Shown here one piece after another: positions 11,001 to 23,518 of a stretch of 64,000 bases of DNA. Positions within the stretch are counted from its first letter, which is position 1; every line of letters begins with the position of its first letter. The notes below the pieces were generated by a model that was not told the DNA's origin, did no database searches, and worked only from the letters and a program-made list of their open reading frames with translations. The translations under genes and the position numbers were made by a program. This DNA is from Stagonosporopsis chrysanthemi (Eukaryota > Ascomycota > Dothideomycetes > Pleosporales > Didymellaceae), in NCBI GenBank assembly GCA_022560025.1, contig JAFISE010000007.1, forward strand, positions 1 through 64,000. The letters run 5' to 3'.

Positions 11001-14000
11001 CCGCAAAGTCAAGGCATAGTCACAAGGGTTGGCGAGAGCGCTGCTTGGATTGCCAATATTGTAGGGACTGAGTTCAAAGATTTACTGTCGTTTAGCCCGA
11101 GTGTGATGCTTCGGTATTTGTCACTGCACTTGTCCCAATCGACGGGTCTGTGTTGTCAGGAGAAGGGTGTGTCCTGCTCGCCTGGTCGCAACACTGTTCA
11201 ACAATGGGTTCTGGCCCGGCTGTTCAGCGGGCGCATCCGCTGAGCAGGTCGGCTTCTGTATAATGTAGTGTCGAGATCCCGATCTTGTACATGCCATTGC
11301 AGGCCATCCCTGGTACGACCTTGGACGAAGCGCTTGGTGTCAATAATGAGCGCGTCTTCGGCGAGGTAAACGTATGCCTGCCTGTATCTGCGCCGTAGGC
11401 AGCCTTGGCGAATGAGGTCAAGCCGTGATGTGCTCCACAACCACCATCTCGGCATTCCTGCACATCGTTGACCTGTGAGCTGGTCATGATCAGCGCTAAC
11501 TCAGCCACTTGTGGACGCGGGAGGAGTAAAAATGTCCTGTGCGAAAGTTGGTTTTTATTGGACCCAGGGTTCGTTGTCAGGACGTATGCACAACCGAAGG
11601 AAGATGCTTGCTTTGAGAGTCGTGAACTTTTGCTGCCTTGGCCACAGATCATGAAACGTCAAGGAAGCAGGTAAAGAGCTGCTGCACGGGAACAAGGAAA
11701 GGGGTCTGGGTGTGGGGCAGGGCGATCCGATTCGTGCGCGCTCAGATCTGGACTAACGGCTTGCCTCGCTGGTGCTGTATCTTGCGTGGGCAAGCGGAAA
11801 CCTGGTGCATCTGAGCTGCACTAAAGGACCACAGCAGAGTCGACCAGCTGCGATCAGAGCGTTTTGCTGACTCGTTCTGTACCGTTAGGCACGCAGCATA
11901 CCTGGCACACAATGTCAAACATGATGGCGGCAAGAGTCTTTATTGTTGATTCAGTGGGGTGTTCACTGCTTACGCTGCGTCGAAATCAGGCTGAAGCGCG
12001 CATACTCTCGGACCAGGCCACTGTGTGATCGTGGCAAAGATTTGGTCGCCGGTGTGCCGCTGTCAAAGCCAAGGGCTCGAAACTCCCATACCGTGAACGT
12101 CAGCTTACTGGCCAGGGTAAAGAAATGAGGCAGCCACTGCTGCCAATTGAAATGCCAGGGAAAGGGGCGAGAGGCACAGCAAAAGCAACAAAAGTGGACC
12201 GCTGCGGGTATGGGCGAGTTTCAAAAGACAGGCGTAGAACTGGGGTCTCATTGGGCGGTGCAAAATTCCTCGTTAATCTGATCTCGAAGATCGACCCGAC
12301 TGGGGACCCTTGCCAGCATTCAGGTGATGTGATTGGTTGGACTAGAGTGAAAGCCAACACTGATGTACTGTGCTGTGGACACATTGGGAGTCTCGAACTG
12401 TTGAACAAACCCGCCGGAGACGAGAACACGATGCGAGATGGCTGTGTTGAAACATATGCACGGTCGAGTGCGTACTCGCTCACCCTCGTCCTCCGCAACA
12501 GTGGACACGGAGCAATCCGCCCGACAGCTATTGAAGGCGGGGCGGGGCGGGTCACACACAGCAAGGTCAAGAGCGTGCGGGCGTGTAACTTGTCAAGGTT
12601 CAACGTCGCCGACCAGTTCTGTGTGATCTGTAGCACAACGTCGAAGTTCATCGACTGACCCACGTAAACAGCACCGTTTTCGTTACCTGCCTGCTGGATG
12701 CACTCTCGACGAGGCAGGGCGCAAGCTGTGCTGCACTCCGGGATGAGGGCCCTAGAAGTCGAAATGTCGCCGGGGCCACTGAGCGACATCCGCCCAATAG
12801 CGTGTGGATCATGCGTTTCCTTTGTCGCGTGGTGCAGTTCTCTCGATGTGATAGATTTCGAGTGGGAGGGTAACCTTGTCATAGTGATCCTGCAATGACA
12901 CACAGAGTTTTACGACTCGTGATGATGTGCAAGCCCTGGCAATCGCGGGTAAATGGCGAACGGAAAGCCGCCGCCGCCGCATCTGCGCAGGGAACAGCAA
13001 TCTGACGTCGGAGGATGGTGCAGCATCGATATTGTGTTTGCTGGAAGTCCGAGGAAGTTCGGCTCTGAGCTCTGTCGCACAGGTCGCGGAAGAAGCCAGG
13101 ACTCAAATCTTTGCGTACGAATCCGAAGCCGAGAGCAGGCATTGCGTTGACCACAACATGAGCCACAGTCTATTGCTGGGACCACCGTTAATCCCAGCGC
13201 GCAGGAACAACGTGTGCTTTTTGCTGGGGCTGACGCCAGGTAGGCCAACCAATCCTGCAAAATCGACAAGGTTCTTTGCAGATTTCTTCGACGAATAAAC
13301 ACATTTACTGACAATTATGACATGGCAGACATGCCGTGTACGCGCCTCTCGAGCAACTTACATGCGCCCAGCTCCATCGCCAATCGCCGTCGAGGTGTCT
13401 GCAGCGCGAACAGGAGGCAGGTCTGTGAGTGAGCTTGGCGTACGGTCGCAATTGAACTTTGTCCTTGCGGGATGTCCGGGTTCTTGAGTCGCTAGTGCCA
13501 ATATCGTTCACTCAAATGCAAGCATCGTGGGTGTAAAGCGCGTGCCCTTTGGGGTGACTTGACGATGCGTAGGGTCGATGAGATCGATCATGGCGGCCGT
13601 TGAGCTATCCAGGCTATGGGGCTCATTACTGTGGGCGGGTGAGCCGTTATAGGCAAGTGGACGGCGAGGTCGCAGCGTTTGTGCGAGTGTACTGTATGTA
13701 TGTACACAGTATGTGCAGACGGCTGGGGCACAACTGCTGGTGACGAAACAACTTCTCGGAAACGACGATTCCCGGGTCGCACTTGGCCCGAACAAGTCAG
13801 GTCTACCCACTGGCTCGGATACCAGTTCCACCCCAGGATCTGCCCAAGCCACAACACGACGCCGCAGCCTCACCTTTAGGGATGGCCGAAGACATCCCGA
13901 ACAACGCGACTGAAGGACTGTCGCGTGGGGGAGCGAGGGGGCGGACGTGCAACAGGAGCTATTTTTGCAGCGGTGGCAGGCCCATCAGCTTCAGAATGCG

Positions 14001-16062
14001 GCCAAGTCACGCCCAAGGCTGGTAGCAGATAGAGTATGCTGTGGAGGTACCCTGCGACTACCCACCTAATGGCGTAATGGGCCAGCAGAATCAACGGTCG
14101 CAGACGGTATTGATTGTCGACGATGCGGTGCAGTAGATGAAGTCAATAATACGCCCAACATCGCCGACCGAGAGCAGGCATCACTGCAGGTGATTGGGGG
14201 CCGCGCCCGTTGATGTCCGCCGCCGCCAGCGCTGGGTCGCCTCGTCAGAATTGCCCGCATTCGACCAAAAGCGCTAGATCTCGCCGGCGCTCGATGCGGA
14301 CGGTCGCTGGCCTGGAGCGATAGAAGGGCGATGATGCGCTCTGGATGCACCAGGCGGACAAAACGTTCTAGGGTGGGCACCGCGGTCTGCGTCTTCCTAA
14401 ACCGTGTGGTGCTTCCCAAAGAGGATGGGCACTAAAAAGATTTGAATTCTCACAGCAGCACTGGGTTGGCTGGCGTTTTCCAACGAAGTGGACTCGCTGT
14501 GCGTCGTCCCGCCGGTAGATCGCAGCCAAGCAACGGCGGCCTGCGACGAGCGTTGCGAGAGCCGCTGCAGGCTGACTGCGCCAATGTGCCCCGGGCCAGG
14601 CTCCTGAGGCAATGGCCTGCGACACCTGAGGAAACGCGTGCTGTGTCGCCGGGCATGCAACAGTAACAGCGCAGGAACGGCGTCATCGCGCGCGCTGGCT
14701 CTGTCGCGGCCGCTGCTGCTGTCGATTATCGCGCCGGGGCGAACATCAGGGCCGAAAAGGAGTGCGGTGAAAGGCCAAGGCCACCTCGCCGACCTCATGT
14801 GCCCCACCGACGGGGGCCGTGACGATCGCACTATGCCGCGCTGAGCGCAGCGGCAAGCCTCAGCACCCGTTTGATCGACGAGCGAGTGGTGACTGCAACG
14901 TGCATCGTGCGGCGCTCGCTGCTGGGGAACTCCAGCTGCCGAGCCAGGTCGTACAGGGGCAGAAACTCCACGATGTGTCTGGCTCACGGCGAGCTGAGAG
15001 CCGCTGTCACTGCGATTTGTACGCCGCGGTTGCTAGCTGTGCACTCCTCACCGCGTGGCTGCTATTCATGGCAGGCGCAAGGGCGGCCGCAGGCAAGGGC
15101 GACAGGCGCGGGTTGCGGTTTAGTCCGGGAGATGCCTTCCCGCCCGCCGCCTACCAGGATGACGGTACACAGTGCCAGAAGGCTGTCAAGAAGCAGTCCT
15201 GAGCGCTCTGAAGAAACCAGAATCCAGCCAGGACAGCCAGAAAGGGCCGCCGACCGACCAGCCGTAGCGAAAGCTAATCCAACGCAGCTGGAACGCGCCC
15301 CTGGCCAGTGGCCACTCACGTCCCCCGGGCGGCCTGAGGCTGCTGAGCTGCAAGCAGCTGCTGCGCACTCGGCCATGTTTGGTTTTACAGCGGGCAGGCC
15401 AGCGTCGTGAAGGCCTGGATAGCGCGCCGGGTGGGGGTATTCTTGACAGAGCCCATGCTGTCGAAGAAACACCTCTGACCTGCAAGCACCTCGGCCGTCC
15501 TTGCACCCACCCCGTCGATTCATGGCGAAACGGCCAGGGCCCCCGGCAACTGACAGCCTGAGGCGAGCGCTGCGGGCTTGCGGCGGGTACTGTCGAGGCA
15601 GCACGGTGGCTGTTTGGCCGCGAGCGTTGCAGGGGCAGCCAGTCACCAGTGTCTTTCCAGGATAGAGCGCGAAGCTGGCATTTCATTTTTGTGCCGCTAG
15701 CACGCTCGACAGGGTGGGTGGTTAGGGTGCAATAACCCGCTCTCCTGTAGCGCCCAAAGACGCCATGCCACGATGTGATACAGGGTTAAGCTCAAATCCG
15801 ACGATCTGGCTCGCTGTGCAGGGAACGACCTGCTTGTGTACGTCGACGACAACGATTACTTTAGCCCGTCTTCGTCAGGGCCCAGCTAGTGACCCAGAGC
15901 GCCGCATGACGCCCCAGTGCTCCCCGACCAACATCTCACCAGTGCCTTAGCCGCAGCCATCAAAAGCAGAGCCCTCGCACTGTCAACCGTCCCGAACAGT
16001 CAATAGCACCTCGACCGCCTTGGCGTCCGTTCACCACCGATCCCTCCCCGCGCCCGCTGGGA
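5055..16062. other. Long gene-poor region upstream of the flbD-like gene
   Basis: About 11 kb without a gene I can support. Open frames of 60-267 codons occur on both strands, often overlapping, but none shows a recognisable domain, consistent coding composition or spliceable neighbours. The DNA is not AT-rich: much of it is near 50% GC, and about 14200-15700 is clearly GC-richer with overlapping frames on both strands. That argues against a heavily RIP-mutated transposon. A short (GCC)n run lies at 12967-12980. I see no terminal repeats, tRNA or transposase motifs. It may be ancient decayed sequence, non-coding RNA or a long control region for the Myb gene downstream. Confidence 0.6.
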
Positions 16063-16068
16063 TATATA
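16063..16068 (+). promoter_or_regulatory. TATA-like box of the flbD-like gene
   Basis: TATATA lies about 280 bases before the proposed ATG and is followed by pyrimidine-rich sequence typical of fungal transcription starts (about 16090-16180). No ATG occurs between the box and the 5'UTR intron donor at 16186. Confidence 0.5.
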
Positions 16069-16185
16069 CCACCACCCGCCGCTTGCACGTTACCCTTGGC
16101 TCTGCACTATCTGTCGACCACTCTTCCCACATCTCATCCTTAGTGTTTCCATCTGTTGTGTTCTTGGTTCATTACCAGTGAATAA

Positions 16186-16340
16186 GTAAGTCAGCCTTCA
16201 CCGCATCACTGCACCCCTCATAGCCGTCACTGCCCTCAATTACCACAACCTCCGATTATATATCCTCGCCGTGTTCGACTGCAAATTGCAACTTGTCATT
16301 GTTCTTGCATTTCCAATCTTGATGTCATTGTCACCATCAG
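16186..16340 (+). other. Probable 5'UTR intron of the flbD-like gene
   Basis: A canonical GTAAGT donor at 16186 and a CAG acceptor ending at 16340 would remove 155 bases, including an ATG at 16321 that is followed by only a few codons. After splicing the first ATG of the transcript is 16342, which opens the long Myb frame. This is inferred from splice signals only. Confidence 0.45.
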
Positions 16341-16341
16341 A

Positions 16342-17721
16342 ATGCCAACGTGCAGGCCTGCCCCACCATCGCCGTACGACATCTGGCAGCAGTCACTGAC
16401 GATGCTTCCAGCCTTCTGTGAGACAAAATCACAGACCTTGCCCCAAAGCAATACCAAAACTTGTTCCTCGACGAGGAGTATACCTTCAGTGGCATACCTC
16501 TCGCCGTATTCACCACTTCCACCGTACACCACACAACCACCGGACGACTTCGACATGGTAGCTCACCGTCGCGGCCCTTGGTCGCAACACGAGGACCAGT
16601 GGCTTGTCAACCTTGTCGCTCGCAACGGTCCACACAACTGGGTGCGCATCTCACAAGAGATCGGCTCAAGATCACCAAAGCAGTGCCGCGAACGCTATCA
16701 CCAGAACCTGAAGCCATCCTTGAACCATGATCCTATCACACCAGACGAGGGAGAGTTGATCGAGAAGATGGTTGCCGAGATGGGCAAGAGGTGGGCTGAG
16801 ATTGCCAGAAGGCTCAAGGGACGCAGCGACAACGCCGTCAAGAACTGGTGGAATGGTGGCCAAAACCGCAGGAAGCGAAACCCAGAGCGTCCCGACCAGA
16901 GGCCTCGCGAGTACTCGCAAACATCAGAGCACTACCAGTACCCACTAGCACCCCAGCACATCCACCACCACGAGGACCAACACTATCACGATTCTCGTCG
17001 TTCGTCACTTAACCCTACTATCCACACGCCATATGGTGTCAAGCTGCCTCAACCCCGACGCTTTGAGCCTTATCCTGGATCAAGACCACAGTCGTTGGAG
17101 CTCTACGGGCAGTCTGCTAACGTACGAGCTCGAGGCTTCGAGACTCCCATGCCTTCTCCCTCTGGTTACTCCTCCGTCTCTGCTGATGGTGCACCGTCTC
17201 TCATCACAGACACCGGCTCAGAATCGAGGTCACCTCGTGGAGCTGCCTCACCTCTTGACATCACCCTTGCGCCTCTTGTTGGCCACAGGGACGAGCGCAA
17301 AAACTCCAGCACCCGCTATCTGCCTTCCACCGGCTTCGCAGTCGAGGACGATGTGCACTTTCCATCATACAACCCCTACAGGCGTCGTGGCTCCCTACAG
17401 TTGCCTCCCCTCCACCGTGAGGTACAGGTACACAAGGAAGCGCATTATGCTCACCACCAGGCGCAGCCGCTGCTCACCCAGCCAGCCCCGCAGCATGTTC
17501 ATCACCATTCGTTGCCCCAATCGTCCAGCTTCAGCGTGACACAGCGAGCGCTGCCAGGCTTCCACTCTCTGACAGAGCCTGTGCTATCCCTACCATCCAC
17601 ATCAAGCGCTGCCACCAGCCCTGCGGCAAGGCAACTGCCTTCACCATACGCACGGTCTGCCGAAGCCCAAAGCGCACCAGTCTCACCCAAGGACAAGATG
17701 AGCCTCAAAAACATCATGTAG
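16342..17721 (+). CDS. flbD: FlbD-like R2R3 Myb transcription factor
   Basis: A nuclear DNA-binding regulator; the Aspergillus family member FlbD controls asexual development (conidiation). It is a single exon of 459 residues. Two Myb repeats (about residues 76-180) show the family pattern: RRGPWSQHED, NWVRIS, GSRSPKQCRERYHQNLKPSL, then GKRWAEIARRLKGRSDNAVKNWWN. The rest is Ser/Pro/His/Gln-rich and probably disordered, as expected for an activation region. The start is ambiguous: ATG 16342 gives a 71-residue N-terminal extension, while ATG 16555 (MVAHRRGPW) gives the short N-terminus of the Aspergillus protein. I prefer 16342 because a likely 5'UTR intron ends just before it. Gene-free DNA lies on both sides (about 11 kb and 5.4 kb), suggesting extensive control sequence or isolation. 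The family is sure; the exact start is not. Confidence 0.92.
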   Translation: MPTCRPAPPSPYDIWQQSLTMLPAFCETKSQTLPQSNTKTCSSTRSIPSVAYLSPYSPLPPYTTQPPDDFDMVAHRRGPWSQHEDQWLVNLVARNGPHNWVRISQEIGSRSPKQCRERYHQNLKPSLNHDPITPDEGELIEKMVAEMGKRWAEIARRLKGRSDNAVKNWWNGGQNRRKRNPERPDQRPREYSQTSEHYQYPLAPQHIHHHEDQHYHDSRRSSLNPTIHTPYGVKLPQPRRFEPYPGSRPQSLELYGQSANVRARGFETPMPSPSGYSSVSADGAPSLITDTGSESRSPRGAASPLDITLAPLVGHRDERKNSSTRYLPSTGFAVEDDVHFPSYNPYRRRGSLQLPPLHREVQVHKEAHYAHHQAQPLLTQPAPQHVHHHSLPQSSSFSVTQRALPGFHSLTEPVLSLPSTSSAATSPAARQLPSPYARSAEAQSAPVSPKDKMSLKNIM

Positions 17722-20700
17722 ATGTCTGTTCATGTTTCACGCTACCCATTATACCCGGTTCTATTTTTATACCATGTCCACACTGCGAGTTTCACATCTA
17801 TATACTATTAATGGTCGAACTTCACAGCATGTCATCGCTTGCGAGCATGTCACTGGCGAATTTTAGTCTCCGCATTGTCTTTCATTCCAATTGCATACTA
17901 GGGCTCGGATCAGCACCGCAAAGGGGTGTTGACAAGGTTGGTCTATTGATTGTAACATATATTCCGGTACGAACAAGAAGATACCCCACACAGCGGTTTC
18001 ACGGTGGAAAGGAGAACCATACCGTAGCATTGAGCGAGCGAGTCAGCGTTTTCGCACTTGCTACAGAGATAATCCTCATGAACGACTCAGCAGACTCTGC
18101 ACAGAATCAATATACAACTCAAATATTTCAAATCAATCTCTCCACAGTCCATGAATCGTCAGTGAACCGGCCTCACTCAGCCACCCCTCCAGCTGAGATC
18201 CTTTCCCTAACCACAACAAGATCATCGTCCGACTACCCTCGGTGCCGCGAACCTTGGGGTTATCCCTGATCTGCAGCACGCCATGGCGATCATAGAAAAG
18301 ATCCGCAGCATAGCGCCATCTCCTCCAGAGGTGCGCAATCTTCAATTCCGATCAGCACTGCAGCATGTAAATCCCTCGTGTAGCTGTGCCGCGTATGCGA
18401 GCGCGCAGTGTGACCGACAGATCCAACCCTCTTAAGTGTTATCAGATCACGCTGACCGTTGCGAGGCTCGCACGATCAACGACGCCGCGCAGACACGGCC
18501 GGGGTAACCCTCCGGCTGATCGCTCCGGACTTTCAGATCCACTGGCCCTGCACATCAGCATTTGTGCATTTGCACGCGCGTGTCTGTTTGGGGACGGACG
18601 TAGGAATTAGACGGCGAAGTCAAAGTCCATCGCTGCAATGAGCGCTGGCGTGGGCAGTGCAGTGCTCATGTTGATCGATCACCTGAACGTGGACGTGCGT
18701 CATGGATGTATTGGTGGTGCTGGCAGGGGTGCAAATACAACACAGGTCGCCGACCACCGGATGGGTTAACGTCAACACCACCGAAGTGGAGATCCGATTC
18801 AGCGCAACGCTTTGCGCGATCTCCCGATCCGGACGGACGCCTGCCCGGTGGTGACGAAGGCGTGTTATTGGGCAGACTGAAAACCCGCGAAAATGTCTTG
18901 GTGACGGGGAGTGGTGTAACTGCGATGTGCATGTCACTGCAGACTTGGTGAGTGTGTAGGTGAGGTCAACAGGAAGCTTCCACAAACGCTGGTTGGATTT
19001 TAGCAAAATGCATTTACTACGTTGTGCAATTTGAGTGGCTGGGCCGTGGATTTGCTTCGCCATGCACTTACACAGTAGATGCTATGTACGGCGACGTACC
19101 TGCCCACCGGTACCTCATCCGGAGTGTGTATGGCTTCAACAGGTGTAAAATATCTGGCAGACTAAAACGTCATTGGACAGTAACTCTTCCTTCTAGGTCT
19201 ATGTGCAAAGCCTATTGGGGAAGCTGCTATGAGTTCCCAGACAGCTGGAGCGCTTTCGGACATGCAGCTAATTACTACGGATGGCGAACAACCTAAGGCT
19301 TAGGTCAGATCTGCTGAGCTGCGCTGCATCCCGAATGCTAGGCGGTAGTGAAATGCATGCAAGTGACAAGGCAAGTGTACACAAAACCACGCAGCCGGAG
19401 TGCGGGCGCAATGACGTCCGTGCTCCCAACATGAGGAGGTAGTAATGTCTGTTAGCATGCGACGTACAGTAAAGGGGCATCACAAACGGCAGTTGCCAAA
19501 GACGACATGCCAATTTCCAGACGCCATTTTCCATGGTTGACCCTCGTGCCCATCTCTGCCACCCGTGCACGCGACAACCTCTCATGGTTCACCAACGTGC
19601 ACTACACGATGTCAGTCAGTGCCGCATCATATTAGTAGACAGTCCCGATAACTGAATCAGGCGGCGCCAATCGCTAGACCGTCTTCACTAGCTCTACTCG
19701 CCCAGCTCAAGGAGCGGCACGTCCGAAACGTTGTTTAACGTTTCGACAGTTTTGTCAAGCACCACGCGCACCCGTCAATCGTCACTACCGTTGTGATCCA
19801 AACTTGTAATCGCCGACCTGCCTCTAGGGCTCTTCTAGCTGCGCCCAAGTGCCAGACCAGCCCGCCGGCTGCTCGAGGCGTTGCTAGTGCATATCGCAAC
19901 CCGTTCGGGCTGTGCTAGCCCGAAGCAGAATTAAAGGGTTGTGCTAGCTGATCCGAGATAATAGAGTTTGGGGAGCGACTGCGTTGGGGAAGACGTGCGC
20001 CGTTTGGCGCTTTGGGCGGCAAGGCGTCGTAGTTTGTTTTTGGTGGTGAGGGTGGAGCGATGGGCGTCGTGCTGCTGCTTTTAGCGCGCGTTGGTGAAAG
20101 AGTGGTTCTGGCGACGCGCCGTTGCTGCAAGCGACAGCGGAGTCCCCCGAACACCAAATTCCCGAACTCGGTACTATACAAACTCTCTTTGATGAATTCG
20201 ATATCTGTTGTTCGCAGAAGTCTGTGCATGGGGTTTTGTGGGAAACAACGTGAGGATTGAGTTCGGTTTGCGGCAGCTGTGACGTGCCAGGGGACGCGAC
20301 TGAGGTGGGCACGTGGGCCATCAAAATGTCGGCAGCCCGTACAGGCATGCAGAAGGTTGCAGCAGCGCGGGTTTGGGCCTTAAGCCACATGGCCGGTTGG
20401 TAACTTTGCACTACAGCTTCAAAATGCTGCAGCCCTGCAGGCAGCCGACCGTCTCGCAGCACCTGCGGCCACATCTCCTCACCTCTTACCATATAAACGC
20501 GGCACTTCGGTGATAATCAGGATACGAAAGGTTGGTTCCGCGAGTTTCACTTTGAGTGGGCGCCTAGGTGCTCACAGTCCACGCAAGCAAACAGCGGTAC
20601 TGTGGAGACGACGGTGCGTCGGAGCTGAGTGCTGGACTTGAGCGGCAACGGGACCGTTGTCATCTCATGTGGGCGAGCTCAACGTTGCCGTTGCAAACGT

Positions 20701-23083
20701 TGCTTTCGCGATCGCCTGCGGTGGGGCGGAGCAACGAACTTGGGATTGTGGTACGTCCAATTGCTGCCCCGCGCCCGTTGTTGGTGTCGACAGTGCCCGC
20801 TTATGCGGGACACTGAAGTCTCACCAGCTCACCGCTGCTCTGACGATGACAAGTACATTAGGAACAATCTTCCGTATGCCTTGCGGGCTCTAAGAAATGT
20901 CAGGGATTGAAATACAGTGGCCTGATCAATGGTCATGTTGGGCACGAACGTATTGTTGACGTGTGTGCGTTGGAAGAGAATACTATTAATTATGTTGGAA
21001 AACAGGTGATCCACTCTGACAATGACTGATCCTCTTATGCAGATCGTGGGTCGATGAGCTGTGTCCGGCTTTTGCTACATTCAGTTGTGGCGTGAGCCCT
21101 TCCCGAATGAAAGGTTTGATCCATCTGACTCTAACGCGTCAGACCTCTGATCAAGCTTATGTCTTGGCAGACTTTCGACTCTCTATGACGCAAAAAAAAG
21201 CTCTTGTAGACACCAGTGATTCAGTCGACATAGGTCAACTTCATCTCCTTTACCCCCGGTTGCAGTGACCCGTAGATGGTTGTAACAACCACTTAAATGT
21301 AGGCATCACACCGCCGCTTGTTGCCCCCTATGATTTCCTTATGACCTTGCGATGTGCTTCAACCAGAAATGAGCATTATAATTGCAATAAAGCATGAGTT
21401 TTGAGTCTGATAGTACGTTGGAAAGATTTCGATTAGGTTGGTCGAGCCCTATGTCGAGGACACCTGCTTTACGCAAGAGTATGTCGATGGTATCCTTGAA
21501 GTATAGACTCCTCCAGACAGTCGGTGCCCAAATATCGTTTTGTCAACTGATTCGTTCTTCAGCTGTCCTGTATTGCTGAAATACATCTAGCCTGTTAATC
21601 ACTTCCGCTTCAAGTTGAGACCTGTGTGAAGTGGGATTTATATCTTTCACTTGTGACCTTCCGGATGACGTTTCGACACTCCCGCTCTACGTCCGATCAA
21701 TACTTACGTGCCGTAGCTGCATGAACAACTTTATCCTGTCAGCAACATCTGATGCGCAAATAAGCTCGCTTGCTCGTCAAGTCAGTCTATGCCGCTTCTA
21801 CGCGCAGTCTGATGGTTTGTGAACTTCTTCGTACCCTTGAGGTCGATCGTCCAAGTACGATTGGTGACGGACGCAAGTAGACGGGAAATGTCTCGGGAGA
21901 TGAAGTCATTCTGGCCACGAATACGGTTATACTTATGGGCGAAGAGGTAAGTTGTCTCGAGGTGAAAGATCGGGGACATTGCTTCTGGCTGCTATTGGAC
22001 TTAACAGGTTGTCCACATGAGAATGATGTCAAAACAAACGCAGAATCGCCTTGCTATCCTGGAACATTTTAAGCTAGAGAAAAGGACGCGGTGTGGTCAA
22101 TTGGATATGTAGTGCTGCCCCGTAATTTCTTGATGGCCCAGTCCACCCCCTTTCCCTCTTCTCTACTCCGTCCATTAATAGTGGACTCCGATATTCAGTC
22201 TCCTGGAGACTCTCGCGGGGCTCTAGGCACATGCCTTGTGGCCGCTGATGGTCGTTCGCAGAAATAACAAACGGCTCGAGTTGTGGTGCAGCTCAATTCT
22301 GCGGTACTGCGCTCCATTTCTGCTCCCTTAGAAAGGCAGAATTGACCTTAGTATACCGTCTTGGAGTGATTCTATCACGAAGTAAGCACACTTGTTCCAC
22401 GCAATACAAAATGGGCTCCGGCTTGACAATGCGTTCGTCGTGAGGCTCGAGATGGAGATGAAAAGAATATTCTTCGCGAGAACGGTGAAGGTGTGCAAAC
22501 GGCGCATCTTCAAAGTCTTAGCGGTGTTGGTAGGTATTCAAGCCAGCATCTGGAGCGAGACACGTATGGTGGGTTTAGCAAACCGATCAGAAATTAGGGG
22601 CTCTTCGTCGTATAGAGGAGTGTCTTTGCGCTCCCCGAGCACATGGGTGAGAGGTGCTCGCGACACTATTTCTCTCAATCACGCGCGCTTGTGACGAGAT
22701 GGAAGCAATTGCGGGGGTTTCAGCTGTGGCAAGCTAGGTGAAGAAAGATAGGTACCGCACCCGCGATAGGCAGCGACAGTAGGTAAACAAGCAAGCACGC
22801 GACACTGTCGCGATAAAGATTGAGACTTTGCTTTCACTTCTATCATATAGTCTACCCAGGTTGAAGAAGGTGCAAATAAATGCGACAGTCGTTTGCTGGT
22901 ACTCATCAAAGCGGAAAGAGTAGACCTGACAATTATGATATAGATAGGCAAATTCTGAGTGAAGGTCTATTTTTCGGATTGGCAAACATGCGGGTGATAT
23001 AGCATGACAGCCTCCACCTCTCTGCCACACCGCGCAACTTTGTTTTCCTTCACTAATCTTCGTGGTTTCTCTGCACTTTAACG
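17722..23083. other. Gene-free region downstream of the flbD-like gene
   Basis: About 5.4 kb with only short unrelated open frames on both strands. The first few hundred bases should be the 3' untranslated region of the Myb gene. The right half (about 20900-23000) looks more AT-rich than the left. I see no tRNA, transposase, long terminal repeats or conserved domain. Confidence 0.6.
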
Positions 23084-23518
23084 ATGGAACCGCCATCCCC
23101 AAGAGCACCTATCAAGATCACTCCTGACTCCTCCGCAACGACCCCAATCACTCCGACTTTCTCCACCTCCCCCGATCCTGTCTTGTTTACCGACATTCAA
23201 ATCGCACGGCACCATGTAAACGTATCACGAGATTTGACACAGTCGTTCGTGATCAAACTGATTGGGATCCACGAGCGTCTGTCGTCGGATCAAGGATATC
23301 AGAGAGAAGAAGATAACATGTTGGCTTTGAGGAGGTGGGCCGACGACATTCAGAACATCGCATCGCAAATTTCGCGTAAGGCCGCTAGGTTGGTGGATGA
23401 TGTAGACTATCTTGCTCACAGGCTCAGAGATGAGAAGGAGCAGCAGATAGACACTAGTGGGGATGTACACATGATGGAGGAAGATGGGGAACATGGAGAA
23501 GATGAGAAAGAAAACTAA
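23084..23518 (+). CDS. Small acidic-tailed hypothetical protein
   Basis: A single-exon frame of 144 residues that I do not recognise. It starts in good context (ACG ATG GAA). The N-terminus (1-40) is rich in Ser, Thr and Pro and probably disordered. Residues about 45-120 look helical, with regular hydrophobic spacing in ALRRWADDIQNIASQIS and LVDDVDYLAHRLRDEKEQQ, so a coiled coil or helical bundle is likely. The last 20 residues are strongly acidic (EEDGEHGEDEKEN). There is no signal peptide or membrane segment, so it is probably intracellular. It converges on the rhodopsin-like gene. The frame and composition look genuine; the function is unknown. Confidence 0.65.
   Translation: MEPPSPRAPIKITPDSSATTPITPTFSTSPDPVLFTDIQIARHHVNVSRDLTQSFVIKLIGIHERLSSDQGYQREEDNMLALRRWADDIQNIASQISRKAARLVDDVDYLAHRLRDEKEQQIDTSGDVHMMEEDGEHGEDEKEN

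Noticed and set aside
12100..12903. Long open frames on both strands (177 and 267 codons)
   Set aside because: They overlap each other, show no domain or coding-like composition, and have no spliceable partners.
14397..15646. Several frames of 120-196 codons on both strands
   Set aside because: They coincide with a GC-rich segment where stop codons are rare by chance; no domain is visible.
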